64,000 bases of DNA from assembly GCF_905171765.1 (NCBI RefSeq), contig NC_053392.1, positions 499,330,556 through 499,394,555 on the forward strand, in the 5' to 3' direction. The first letter of the stretch is position 1, and every line of letters starts with the position of its first letter. Positions 23,080 through 34,700 of the stretch are shown in pieces. The position numbers and the translations under genes are program-made. This DNA comes from Bufo bufo (lineage: Eukaryota; Chordata; Amphibia; Anura; Bufonidae). Under the pieces are notes generated by a model. It worked only from the letters and a program-made list of their open reading frames with translations. It was not told the origin of the DNA and did no database searches.

Positions 23080-23917
23080 TTAACCCCTTCCCAACTGCCC
23101 ACTGTGTTTATACGTCCTATCTGCACATGCCCCGTCAGGCAATCTAGACACAGTGGGGACCCTGAGGATAAGACAGGAGCGGTTTATTACCACTTCTGCC
23201 TTCTTCTGTGCCGGCAGGAGAGAGCTGAACGAGTGCATGGTGAAGGGAGCAGGAAGCGGCAGAGCTGCTTCCTCTGTTAGCCAGGGGTAGCTGGAGCAGT
23301 GGCAGGAGCAGAGCTGCAGGAGACCCTGATCAGCTCTGCCTGTGTGTAATGCCCCCATAGGGGACAATTTTCCCCTGTAACTGGAGCTCCTGTGGATGCC
23401 CCAGTTACAGTGGAAACAGTGAAAAAAAAAGTTTAAAAAAAAGACAGTGTCCTCCAGAGGTCTTTTATTGACCTTCTGGCGGACAAATTATGTTAAGTAA
23501 AAAAATAAATAAAAAAATTCAAATGTAATACAATACAAATACAAAAAAAATATTTTTTAAAAAAAATGCAGTCGCTAACAGAAACCGTCACCATAGTAGC
23601 CCCGTTCTATCAAACCTATACATGTTATACATGAAAATGATCGTCACAAAATAATAAATTTTTGTGTCAGTTCTAATATTTAAGAAATAAAAAGATATAA
23701 TTAAAAAAAATACTTTTTAATAATAATTAGCAGTTTTCCTCCAAATGAAACCTAAAAAAAACTAAAAAAACATTCTAATAAAAAGTCCTAAGTGTCAAGT
23801 AAAAAAATTATTTTGGTAGTCGAACAAATAAAAAAGCTACGGTCACTAAACCACCATGTGCACAAAAAGTTGCCTGGACATTCAGGTCTTTTTTGGGCCT
23901 GGTCATGAAAGGGTTAA
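23080..23917. mobile_element. TTAA-flanked non-autonomous element
   Basis: Starts TTAACCCCTTCCC and ends GAAAGGGTTAA, with TTAA at both ends. The interior is A-rich and includes poly(A) runs (23420-23870). It is the same general kind as 33296-36947. No coding capacity. Confidence 0.6.
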
Positions 23918-24199
23918 TTTCAGCAAGGCACTGTCATATTATGTGGCTGTAATAGTGGGCTGGGCTAAAAAGAGAGAGAGAGAATAGAATAATATGCTTC
24001 TTTGGGTTTCAGGGGAATATATATGAGTCATCTGGTACATACTCTTTCTCATTATGGAGACCACCTAGTATATGTGAGGTTCATTGTAGGCTAGGCAACA
24101 GTCTGGGAAACCAACTCTCTCTCATAATAAAAGAAATTCAGGTCCAATAGAATTGATTCTGCTCATCTTTATTCCTGGGTTTAAACCTGAATAAGGGCA

Positions 24200-24362
24200 A
24201 CAACACCTGCATGGAGTTTGTAATTTTTCCCCATGTTTTGATTTCCTCCTAAAATCATTCTGATAAAGAATCTAGATTGTAAGCCCCACTGGGGACAGTG
24301 AGTGATGATAATGTCTATAAAGTGCTTCAGAATATGCCAGCACTATATAGGCAAGGGAAATA
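24200..24362 (+). mobile_element. L2-type LINE or SINE 3' tail
   Basis: Contains CTGCATGGAGTTTG, then a diverged TTTCCTCCT box and TAGATTGTAAGCCCCACTGG, and ends with CACTATATAGG. This is the conserved L2-clade 3' end found in frogs and fishes. A shorter tail of the same type lies at 25596-25651. Confidence 0.55.
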
Positions 24363-24418
24363 ATCACAGTTTATGTTATATGACTTGCATTTTGTGGCTT
24401 TCATTTAAATTGAATACT

Positions 24419-25409
24419 AAAGAAGTTTTCCAGGAGTATAATATTGATAACCTATCCTAAGGACAAGCCATCAAAATCAGATCAGTGGGGGGCCGACACC
24501 TGGTATCACCACTGATCAGATGTTTAAAGAAGCTGCAGCGCTTCATTGAGTGCTGTTAGGGCAATTATGCAGTGCTGTTGCATTGTGTTTGATTTTGTAT
24601 TTTCAGCCATGGTGACGGGAACTTGTGCATTAGGATGTGCTGACTAACTTAATTTTTTTTCCTAGATGTCATGTTTATTGTCACAGGGCCAATGTGCAGC
24701 TCCTTCCCATTCAAATGAATAGGCCTGGGCAGCAATACCAAGCATGACGAATATTGACAAAAAAATAACACACCCAGATAGAAATGTCAATCTCATTGCA
24801 GGGCTTCCAATGTACATTTGTCAGCAGGATAATGCTCACCTACACACAAAGATTTCCCAGAAATGTCTCCACTAGATTTCAACACCTCCTTGGACTGCCC
24901 AGTTACCAGATTTATTACCAATCAAGCATTTGTGGGACCAGCTGGGACACCAGCTTCGGCAACCTACGAGTGTGAAGGATCTACAGGCTCAGCCCCATAA
25001 TCTGTGAACAAATGTGCCGCAGGATCATATGGAAACTGTACGCCACCTTGCCCAACAGTATCTCATCTTGTATCCGGGCTAGAGGTGGCCCAACAGGGTA
25101 CTAGAGCCTCCTTTCAGTTGTACATAATGCCCCAATACACTTATCTGTTCGCTCTAATATTGTAATCAGTTACATATATCATCAATACATTCACACATAT
25201 AAAGTTTCTTTTGATTCGAAAAACTCCTTCTTGGTGCGTTATTTTTTCTGTCAATGAATGTACAATGTACTGCATTATGCTTGGTATACTGTGAGGAGCC
25301 CCTTTCAAACTGCTGATTGGCGGAGGTACCAGCAGTCAGACCCCCACCGATCTAATATTGACTATCCTGAAGATGGGTCATCGGTACTGTACTCCTGGAA
25401 AACCTCTTT
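24419..25409. mobile_element. MITE with an internal Tc1-like insertion
   Basis: The terminal inverted repeats AAAGAAGTTTTCCAGGAGTA and TACTCCTGGAAAACCTCTTT match with one difference. The centre holds a further inverted pair (ACCAAGCAT) around a Tc1-like relic. Confidence 0.65.
24752..25256 (+). pseudogene. Tc1-like transposon remnant
   Basis: Inverted ends TTGACAAAAAAATAAC and GTTATTTTTTCTGTCAA enclose only about 500 bp. Inside, a degenerate frame still reads a Tc1-like C-terminus (WDQLGHQLRQPTSVKDLQ, about 24930-25000). The catalytic core is deleted. Confidence 0.6.
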
Positions 25410-25654
25410 CACTAGGAAGATCCCCTGAAATTTGGTTAGATATTAGTTGCATTGGTATCTTACCAGTTTCCCTTCATCCATCACTTCAGTGGTAAATGGG
25501 TTGCTCAGTATTTAGTTTCACCAAATGTGTGAAAGCTATAAAAATAGAAGCGTAAACATCTCTCTACTTGAAAATAAAACTTTTGAATATTTATAACAAT
25601 CTCTGCGGTACTGCGGACTATGCTGGTGCTATATAAACAGTGGGAAATAAATAA

Positions 25655-25963
25655 TTAAAGGGGTTATCCAATTTTAAAAATCCCCCCCCCCAACACAATG
25701 CCTGGGCCCCTCCTATAGATCATACTTACCCCGTTCCCTGGCACCCACGTCATTCCAGATCCCTGCACAGCCACCGATGCATCTCCCCGTCACGTGGATT
25801 AAAACATCCAGTGACGATGGGTGCAGCCAATGTCAGGCCGCGGCAGTGACCAACCTCCCTAGCATCTGGAATGATGTGGGTGTTGGGGAGCTAGGTAAAT
25901 ATGATCTATAGGAGGGGACCGGGCATTGTGGGTGGCATTTTTAGAATTGGATAACCCCTTTAA
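25655..25963. mobile_element. T2/Kolobok-type MITE, 309 bp
   Basis: TTAAAGGGGTTATCCAATTT at the left, AATTGGATAACCCCTTTAA at the right, with TTAA duplicated at both ends. The arms pair inward through GATCATA/TATGATC. Confidence 0.9.
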
Positions 25964-26529
25964 CCATTATAGCAATAGTTGTATACTATCATTCTTTGTT
26001 CCCTGGGGAGATAGGCTGCCAGAGGTCAGTAGCTTACTTACCTCTCCCCATTAAAAGCACACGCACTCTCAGCAGAGTTGAGTGTGCATGTGTATGGGGG
26101 AGTTGGATGGAATAGCTATTGAGGATGCATGGGAAGAACCTTAACTTGACAGTGTCTTGAGGCAAAGAAAGTTTACTACAGTGAGGTGAATGTATAATGA
26201 AGAAATGAGTATGAAATTAATGCTTTGTTAACAGTCACCTATTTATTAGTCATTTACGCTTGTGTAAATCAGCTATTTAATTTGTTTCTGGGTGTTTTAT
26301 GGGACAACGAGGAGACGGTCAGTCACATGGAATTAAAGGAGTGTCAACACTAATAAAGAACGAAAGCATGCACATCATCATACATATGATAGTATGTGTC
26401 CGATGAGTAGGAACTATCTATTTCTATCATTTTACAACAGGCACACCAAATTGGACACATCTAAGAGGCATATAAAAACTCTCCTTCCTAGATGATTCAT
26501 ATATCCGGACAACCTTCAATGTTTAATAT

Positions 26530-27597
26530 TATCTACAGCTGCTGCATTTTCCATTGCAGCACGGACAGCAGCTAGACAGGCTGGGAGTGACTCAATAAGG
26601 TCCTGGTAGGTTGTCACAGGTATCTGGAGGCATGTCGACTGCAGTGCATCCTACAGCTGCTGAAGGGTCTGTGGGGGAGGATGCACAGAGAGAACACGAC
26701 ATGAAGTGGTCCCACAGATGCTCAATTGAGATCAAGTCTGGTCAATTAGGGGGCCAGGGCAGTACTTGGAAGTCTTGATCATGCTCTACCAAACAATGTC
26801 AAAAATTTCTAGCTGTGTGATATGTCACATGGTCTTGTTGGAAGATCCCATCTACCCCAGAGAAGACAATCAGCATGTAAAGGTGTACGTGATCTGCAAG
26901 GATGGATTCATACCCAAATCAGTTGAGAGGATCTTCCATAAGAATGACTAGGCCCAGAGAATTACACATTCCCCAGACTATAGAGCCAGCTTGTGTTCTT
27001 CCAGCAATACTTGCAGGGTGTTTGTTCTGCGATGTTTCTCTTTTGACAAACCAACGTCCATCTGTTTGATGAAGCAGAAAACGTGACTGAGAAGGCAACC
27101 CTTTGCCAATCAGTGGAGGTCCAATTTCGATACTGCCATCACCCGTGAAAATTGAATCCTTTTCTGCTGATGTAACTTTGTTAGCAGAGTTGCAGTAACT
27201 ATCCCTCTGCTTCGGAGCCCCATGCATAGAAGGGTTGACCGAACTGTTGGTTTAGATACATGTCTGGTAGCCTCCCGTTCCTTTTGGTGGTAAGCTGCTC
27301 CACTGTAGCGTGTCAGTCTGTCCTCAGGCACCTTCATAGCCAATGTTCATCTCCCAAATCGATGGCATGTGGTGCTCTGCAGTTTCTACATCGCTTTTAC
27401 TCAATGGTGCCATTTATCCAATCATGATACACTTTCACTACAGCAGCACATGAACAGTTCACAAACTGTGCAGTTTCAGAAATACTGCCACCCTTGGGCC
27501 GAAACCTAATAATAATCTCTTTTTGAAAATCTGATAAATCGTCCCTTTTACCAATGACAGCAACAAGGGATATGTGTGCAGACAGCCTATCGCACAC
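26530..27597 (-). pseudogene. Degenerate Tc1/mariner-type transposase
   Basis: The minus strand reads an N-terminal helix-turn-helix (LSDFQKEIIIRFRPKGGSIS, near 27430-27530). Much further on come a damaged QQDHVTYHTARN (near 26830, matching the second catalytic Asp region) and SIEHLWDH (near 26725, matching the third acidic residue). Several frames are needed and stops are frequent, so this is an old copy. The element ends were not found. Confidence 0.6.
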
Positions 27598-27648
27598 CTT
27601 ATATACCTAACAAGCCAGCTCATGACATGTGACTTCCTTCATGAGCTA

Positions 27649-29147
27649 CAGTCGTGGCCAAAAGTTTTGAGAATGACACAAATATTAGTTTTCACAAAGT
27701 TTGCTGCTAAACTGCTTTTAGATCTTTGTTTCAGTTGTTTCTGTGATGTAGTGAAATATAATTACACGTTTCAAAGGCTTTTATCGACAATTACATGATA
27801 TTTATGCAAAGAGTCAGTATTTGCAGTGTTGGCCCTTCTTTTTCAGGACCTCTGCAATTCGACTGGGCATGCACTCAATCAACTTCTGGGCCAATTCCTG
27901 ACTGATAGCAACCCATTCTTTCATAATCACTCCTTGGAGTTTGTCAGAATTAGTGGGTTTTTGTTTGTCCACCCGCCTCTTGAGGATTGACCACAAGTTC
28001 TCAATGGGATTAAGATCTGGGGAGTTTCCAGGCCATGGACCCAAAATGTCAACGTTTTGGCACAGTGCTCCATCGTGCTGGAAAATGCATTGTTCTTCAC
28101 CAAACTGTTGTTGGATTGTTGGAAGAAGTTGCTGTTGGAGGGTGTTTTGGTACCATTCTTTATTCATGGCTGTGTTTTTGGGCAAAATTGTGAGTGAGCC
28201 CACTCCCTTGGATGAGAAGCAACCCCACACATGAATGGTCGTACTGTTGGCATGACACAGGACTGATGGTAGCGCTCACCTTTTCTTCTCCGGACAAGCC
28301 TTTTTCCAGATGCCCCGAACAATCGGAAAGAGGCTTTATCGGAGAATATGACTTTGCCCCAGTCCTCAGCAGTCCATTCACCATACTTTCTGCAGAAGAT
28401 CAATCTGTCCCTGATATTTTTTTTGGAGAGAAGTGGCTTCTTTGCTGCCCTTCTTGACACCAGGCCATCTTCCAAAAGTCTTCGCCTCACTGTGCGTGCA
28501 GATGCGCTCACACCTGCCTGCTGCCATTCCTGAGCAAGCTCTGCACTGGTGGCACTCCGATCCCGCAGCTGAATCCTCTTTAGGAGACGATCCTGGCGCT
28601 TGTTGGACTTTCTTGGACGCCCTGAAGCCTTCTTAACAAGAATTGAACCTCTTTCCTTGAAGTTCTTGATGATCCTATAAATTGTTGATTGAGGTGCAAT
28701 CTTAGTAGCCACAATATCCTGGCCTGTGAAGCCATTTGTATGCAACGCAATGATGGCTGCACGCGTTTCTTTGCAGGTCACCATGGTTAACAATGGAAGA
28801 ACAATGATTTCAAGCATCACCCTCCTTTTAACATGTCAAGTCTGCCATTTTAACCCAATCAGCCTGACATAATGATCTCCAGCCTTGTGCTTGTCAACAT
28901 TCTCACCTGAGTTAACAAGACGATTACTGAAATGATCTCAGCAGGTCCTTTAATGACAGCAATGAAATGCAGTGGAAAGGTTTTTTGGGATTAAGTTAAT
29001 TTTCATGGCAAAGAAGGACTATGCAATTCATCTGATCACTCTTCATAACATTCTGGAGTATATGCAAATTGCTATTATAAAAACTTAAGCAGCAACTTTT
29101 CCAATTTCCAATATTTATGTAATTCTCAATACTTTTGGCCACGACTG
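27649..29147 (-). mobile_element. Tc1-like element
   Basis: 1499 bp with TA at 27647-27648 and 29148-29149. The terminal inverted repeats read CAGTCGTGGCCAAAAGTTTT at the left end and its diverged complement (ACTTTTGGCCACGACTG) at the right. Confidence 0.92.
27814..28820 (-). pseudogene. Tc1-like transposase with frameshift and core deletion
   Basis: Transposase on the minus strand, from near 28787 (MVTCKETRAAIIALHTNGFT). It has paired-like helix-turn-helix domains and GRPRK (near 28620). The first catalytic Asp is kept in FSDKASF, the second in FQHDGALC (about 28070) and the Glu in SPDLNPIENLW. Only 23 residues separate the last two, against 34 in Tc1, so about 11 residues between them were lost in frame. 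A further small deletion near 28240-28250 shifts the frame before MWGCFSSKG. Confidence 0.88.
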
Positions 29148-29204
29148 TACACATGACCGAGATTGAAAGTAGGAAGTGGTCATAATGTGACTCGACTGTG
29201 TGGG

Positions 29205-29226
29205 TGTATATATATATATATATATA
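29205..29226. repeat. TA microsatellite
   Basis: A run of about ten TA dinucleotides. Confidence 0.9.
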
Positions 29227-29557
29227 GTGACACAGTAAAAGGTCTGGTGTGGAGGGGTAGGTATGTGCTGCTGGACAGATTGACAGCCAGGTGAGGTCAA
29301 GCACCGGACTGGATCTTAGCTGCCGGTCCGGGCTTTGCCGACACCAAACTGTCTTAAAAGCCAGCTGATTGGCAGCAGGGGAGAGAGGCCTATGCCTGGA
29401 TGAATGCTTGCGTCCTGTTTGGGGAAAACAGGTCAACTCAATCCTGGACTTAACCTTTGGCGTGGACCTTTTGGCAGAGTGTGAACACACGCCTGGACTT
29501 GGACTCTTCATACAGAAACTGCAGCATGGTGTGAATGAACACCAGGACTTTCAACTC

Positions 29558-29950
29558 AGGCTACTTTCACATTAGCTTTTTTTGCGGATCCGTCATGGAT
29601 CTGAAAAAATGCTTCAGTTACCATAATACAACCGCATGCATCCGTCAGGAAAGGATCCGGTTGTATTATGTCTTCTATAACGATGACGGATCTGTCATGA
29701 ACACCATTGAAAGTCAATGGGGGAAGGATCAGTTTTTTATTGTGTGAGAGAAAACGGATCCGTCCCCATTGATTTACATTGTGTGCCAGGACAGATCGCA
29801 GACAGAAAAACACTGCTTGCAGCGTTATTGTGTCCGCAATGGGAGCGCAACCAAATGGAAAGGAATGCATTTTGGTGCATTCCGTTTTGTTCAGTTCAGT
29901 TTTGTCCCCATTGACAATGAATGGGGAAAAAACTGAAGCGTTTTCTTCCG
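29558..29950. mobile_element. MITE of the AGGCTACTTTCACA family, right end lost
   Basis: Left end AGGCTACTTTCACATTAGC, then GCGGATCCGTCATGGATCTG. It is clearly related to the complete copy at 40512-40977. The right terminal repeat is not found. Confidence 0.65.
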
Positions 29951-30230
29951 CTGTTGAGATCCTATTAACGAATAAAACACTGCAGTTTGATCAAGATCTG
30001 TTTTTGGTGCCTCTGTTCTGCAACCGCTCACCCTGCCTACCAGAGCGAATCCCCACTATATATATATATATATGAATGGGGAAAAAACTGACAATGAATG
30101 GGGAAAAAACTGAAGCGTTTTCTTCCGCTGTTGAGATCGTATTAACGAATAAAACACTGCAGTTTGATCAAGATCTGTTTTTAGTGCCTCTGTTCTGCAA
30201 CCGCTCACCCTGCCTACCAGAGCGAATCCC

Positions 30231-30250
<20 letters not shown>
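29914..30250. repeat. Tandem duplication, offset 177 bp, ending in TA runs
   Basis: 29914-30072 is repeated at 30091-30250 with one or two base changes (ACAATGAATGGGGAAAAAAC to GAATCCCCAC). Each copy ends in a TA microsatellite. The second TA run continues to 30267 and received the TcA insertion. Confidence 0.85.
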
Positions 30251-30267
<17 letters not shown>

Positions 30268-30270
<3 letters not shown>

Positions 30271-31206
30271 TACAGACCAAAAGTTTGGACACACCTTCTC
30301 ATTCAAAGAGTTTTCTTTATTTTCATGACTATGAAGGCATCAAAACTATGAATTAACACAAGTGGAATTATATACATAACAAACAAGTGTGGAACAACTG
30401 AAAATATGTCATATTCTAGGATCTTCAAAGTAGCCACCTTTTGCTTTGATTACTGCTTTGCACACTCTTGGCATTCTCTTGATGAGCTTCAAGAGGTAGT
30501 CCCCTGAAATGGTCTTCCAACAGTCTTGAAGGAGTTCCCAAAGATGCTTAGCACTTGTTGGCCCTTTTTCCTTCACTCTGCGGTCCAGCTCACCCCAAAC
30601 CATCTTGATTAGGTTCAGGTCCGGTGACTGTGGAGGCCAGGTCATCTGGCGCAGCACCCCATCACTCTCCTTCATGGTCAAATAGCCCTTACTTTAAAAG
30701 TTTTTCCAATTTTTCGGCTGACTGACTGACCTTCATTTCTTAAAGTAATGATGGCCACTCATTTTTCTTTACTTAGCTGCTTTTTTCTTGCCATAATACA
30801 AATTCTAACAGTCTATTCAGTAGGACTCTCAGCTGTGTATCCACCTGACTTCTCCTCAACGCAACTGATGGTCCCAACCCCATTTATAAGGCAAGAAATC
30901 CCACTTATTAAACCTGACAGGGCACACCTGTGAAGTAAAAACCATTTCAGGGGACTACCTCTTGAAGCTCATCAAGAGAATGCCAAGAGTGTGCAAAGCA
31001 GTAATCAAAGCAAAAGGTGGCTACTTTGAAGAACCTAGAATATGATATATTTTCAGTTGTTTCACACTTGTTTGTTATGTATATAATTCCACATGTGTTA
31101 ATTCATAGTTTTGATGCCTTCAGTGTGAATCTACAATTTTCATAGTCATGAAAATAAAGAAAACTCTTTGAATGAGAAGGTGTGTCCAAACTTTTGGTCT
31201 GTACTG
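30268..31206 (-). mobile_element. TcA copy 1: fold-back Tc1-like deletion derivative
   Basis: 939 bp in a TA tract; the ends are CAGTACAGACCAAAAGTTTG and its complement. Arms of about 250 bp are inverted repeats. Both arms contain the transposase C-terminal coding end (LLKLIKRMPRVCKAVIKAK), so the element has two 3' ends facing outward. Between them the minus strand keeps the 5' leader, a short N-terminus and SPDLN-IKMVWGELDRR, but the catalytic core is deleted. A 20-bp block (TTCAGTGTGAATCTACAATT) is in the right arm only. It is the mirror image of 50740-51674. Confidence 0.88.
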
Positions 31207-31216
31207 TATATATATA

Positions 31217-32266
31217 CACTCACCTAAAGAATTATTAGGAACACCTGTTCTATTTCTCATTAATGCAATTATCTAGTCAACCAATCACATGGCAGTTGCT
31301 TCAATGCATTTAGGGGGGTGGTCCTGGTCAAGACAATCTCCTGAACTCCAAACTGAATGTCAGAATGGGAAAGAAAGGTGATTTAAGCAATTTTGAGCGT
31401 GGCATAGTTGTTGGTGGCAGATGGGCCGGTCTGAGTATTTCACAATCTGCTCAATTTCTGGGATTTTCACGCACAACCATTTCTAGGGGTTACAAAGAAT
31501 AGTGTGAAAAGGTAAAAACATCCAGTATGCGGAAGTCCTGTGGGCAAAAATGCCTTGTGGATGCTAGAGGTCAGAGGAGAATGGGCCGACTGATTCAAGC
31601 TGATAGAAGAGCAACGTTGACTGAAATAACCACTCGTTACAGCCGAGGTATGCAGCAAAGCATTTGTGAAGCCACAACACGCACAACCTTGAGGCGGATG
31701 GGCTACAACAGCAGAATACCCCACCGGGTACCACTCATCTCCACTACAAATAGGAAAAAGAGGCTACAATTTGCACGAGCTCACCAAAATTGGACTGTTG
31801 AAGACTGGAAAAATGTTGCCTGTTCTGATGAGTCTCGATTTCTGTTGAGACATTCAAATGGTAGAGTCCGAATTTGGCGTAAACAGAATGAGAACATGTA
31901 TCCATCCTCTGATGGCTACTTCCAGCAGGATAATGCACCATGTCACAAAGCTCAAATCATTTCAAATTGGTTTCTTGAACATGACAATGAGTTCACTGTA
32001 CTAAAATGGCCCCCCAGTCACCAGATCTCAACCCAATAGAGCATCTTTGGGATGTGGTGGAACGGGAGCTTCGTGCCCTGGATGTGCATCCCTCAAATCT
32101 CCATCAACTGCAAGATGCTATCCTATCAATATGGGCCAACATTTCTAAAGAATGCTATCAGCACCTTGTTGGTTCCAATGCCACGTAGAAATAATGCAGT
32201 TCTGAAGTCAAAAGAGGGTCCAACACCGTATTAGTATGGTGTTCCTAATAATTCTTTAGGTGAGTG
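31217..32266 (+). mobile_element. TcB copy 1: Tc1-like, 1050 bp
   Basis: Ends CACTCACCTAAAGAATTATT and AATAATTCTTTAGGTGAGTG, flanked by TA. Only a 10-bp TA run separates it from TcA. Same length and same internal deletion as 51683-52732. Confidence 0.92.
31365..32234 (+). pseudogene. TcB transposase, copy 1, disabled
   Basis: Starts MGKKGDLSNFERG. There is a TAG at 31500-31502 where copy 2 has Trp, and a one-base deletion near 32010-32017 in WPPQSPDLNPIE. Between RKQNENM and YPSSDGYF about 60 residues expected of the family are missing, exactly as in copy 2. The catalytic Asp in SDESRF and in QQDNAPCH, and the Glu in NPIEHLW, are still present. Confidence 0.85.
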
Positions 32267-32948
32267 TATATATATATACACACTGTGGGAGATACCATTT
32301 TTCTTCTATGACCAACACCAGTGGCTTCTGTCAGAGGTCTAATCGGGGAATACTCATCGGGTATACTTCGAACAGATGCAATAAATGAAGTGTGAACACT
32401 GCCTTTACATATGTACTTTACATACTTGCCCCTATCTGTCCCTGTTAGGAGAATAACTGCAGGATCAGAGTATACAGGGATTGTTTGTTGACTGTTACCA
32501 TGGAGACACAAAACGGTGAGAAATTTTTAATTATGACCTATTGAAATGTTTCTTCATTTTCATTTTAGAGGCAGTGGAACAATGAAAAGATATGTTGCAA
32601 AGATGTCAATCGGCGCTTAGTTGCATCATCCTATTACACAAGCCAATGAAAAGTGAATAGGGAAGAATGATCACTACCACAGTCATTCCTCCTTTGTTTA
32701 GTTATATTAATTATTGTTAGCCCATCCCTGATGATGTGCAGATGATAATTGTACATCTTTCATCCTGGTAAAATATGCAAATCAGCGACAAACGAGTGAA
32801 TCCTTGTTTATCAGCTGATCAGTGGCACAATTATAGAGCCCATATATCAGAAATGATCACTCCTATGAGAACCTGTTCCCAGTAATTGTCCCGAATATCA
32901 GGCAGTGAAATAGGGGCTGGTAAAAATGATTTTTTTTTTACACGTTTC
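32267..32948. other. No recognisable feature after a short TA run
   Basis: TA repeat at 32267-32280, then AT-rich DNA without a coding frame, terminal repeats or tandem array that I can identify. Confidence 0.4.
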
Positions 32949-32949
32949 T

Positions 32950-33299
32950 GCAGCATGGCCCCTTAAACCGAAGAGTTATACTTATCTGCTCCCCACCGCT
33001 CCAGTCCTCCGCACTGTCCCTGCTGCTTTCGTCTTCCGATCCTTGCGCTGTTTTCAACTGGCAGTGCATGAGCATAGTCACATACACCGCTCTAGTGGTA
33101 ATGTGGCCACAAGCAGCATGTCACCACTGAAGCCTCAGGCACTGCCAGGTGTAAACAGCGCAGGGACTGGAAGATGGAGGCACTGGGGGCAGTGCGGATG
33201 ACCGGAGCGGGGAGGAGCACATAAATATGAATCTTCTACTTCAGGGACCATGCAGCAGGAAATTGTTAAAAAATAATCTTAACCGGGAAAACCCTTTAA
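32950..33299. mobile_element. Fold-back MITE ending at TTAA
   Basis: GCAGCATGGCCCC and TCTGCTCCCCACCGCTCC at the left pair with GGAGCGGGGAGGAGCA and AGGGACCATGCAGCAGG at the right. It ends AAACCCTTTAA at 33299, shared with the start of the next element. Confidence 0.6.
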
Positions 33300-33904
33300 C
33301 CTCTTCAGGACACATGACGTACCGGTACGGCATGTTGTCCTGGTACTTAAGGACACATGACGTACCGGTACGTCATGTGTATTTCCGATCACCGCCGCCC
33401 GGCGGGCGGTGATCGGAACCCGGTGCCTGCTCAAATCATTGAGCAGGCACCTCGGCTAAATGCGCGGGGGGGTCCCGCATTTCAGGTCAATTCAGACCTG
33501 CGGTTTGCGGATTTTACCTGGTGCGGCGGCGGTGGTGCCATCTGGTCCCCATGGGGCTGTAGGGGGGACCCGATGGCATGGAAGGCAGCGCGATGCCTTC
33601 CTGAAACATCGCCGCTGCCTTCCTGTGACGTGCCTGTGAGATCCAGCCCCCTGGATCTCACAGGCCGGAAGCTGTATGAGTAATACTCACTGTATTACTC
33701 ATACAGCCAATGCTTTCTAATACAGAAGTATTGGAATGCATTGTAAAGGATTAGACCCCCAAAAGTTCAAGTCCCAAAGTGGGACATAAAATAAAGTGAA
33801 AAAAAAAGTTTTCCCCCCAAAAAATTCAAAGTTTCAAGTAAAAATAAACAAAAACGCCATTTTCCCCAAATAAAGTTAAAAAAAATTGGTAAAGCATAGG
33901 GGAA

Positions 33905-34700
33905 AAAAAAAAGAATACATATTAGGTATTGCCGCATCCGTATCGACCAGCTCTATAAACATATCACATGACGTAACTCCCCAGATGAACACCGTAAAAA
34001 ATAAAAAATAAAAACTGTGCTAAATAAACCATTTTTTGTCACCTTACATCACAAAAAGTGTAATAGCAAGCGATTAAAAAGTCATATGCCCCCCAAAATA
34101 GTGCCAATCTAACCGTCATCTCACCCCTTATAAAATGAGACCCTACCTAAGATTATCGCCCACAAACTGAAAAAACTATGGCTTTCAGAATATGGAAACA
34201 CTAAAACATGATTGTTTTTTTGTTTCAAAAAAGATATTATTGTGTAAAACTTACATAAATAAAAAATAGTATACATATTAGGTATCGCCACGTCCGTATC
34301 GATCGGCTCTATAAAAATATCCCATGACCTAACCCCTCAGATGAACACCGTAAAAAAATTTAAATTAAAACTGTGCTAAATAAACCATTTTTTGTCACCT
34401 TACATCACAAAAAGTGTAATAGCAAGCGATCAAAAAGTCACACGCACCCCAAAATAGTGGCAATAAAACCGTCATCTCATCCCGCAAAAATCATACGCTA
34501 CCCAAGGTAATGGCCCAAAAACTGAAAAAAATATGGCTCTCAGACTATGGAAACACTAAAACATAATTTTTTTTGTTTAAAAAAAGAAATCATTGTGTAA
34601 AACTTACATAAATAAAAAAAAAGTATACATATTAGGTATCGCCGCATCCGTGACAACCTGGTCTATAAAAATACCACTTTATCTAACCTGTCAGATGAAT
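33905..34700. repeat. 355-bp tandem repeat, 2-3 copies
   Basis: ACATATTAGGTAT begins at 33917, 34273 and 34627 (spacing 356 and 354). Each unit contains ACCATTTTTTGTCACCTTAC, or a variant of it, and AGTGTAATAGCAAGCGAT. Confidence 0.88.

Noticed and set aside
30268..32266. TcA and TcB as a single composite transposon
   Set aside because: Their terminal repeats are unrelated, and each is flanked by its own TA, so one transposase would not mobilise the pair.
33227..33683. Frames starting MTYRYG or MTYRYV
   Set aside because: They come from the duplicated CATGACGTACCGGTACG palindrome at the left end of a TTAA element.
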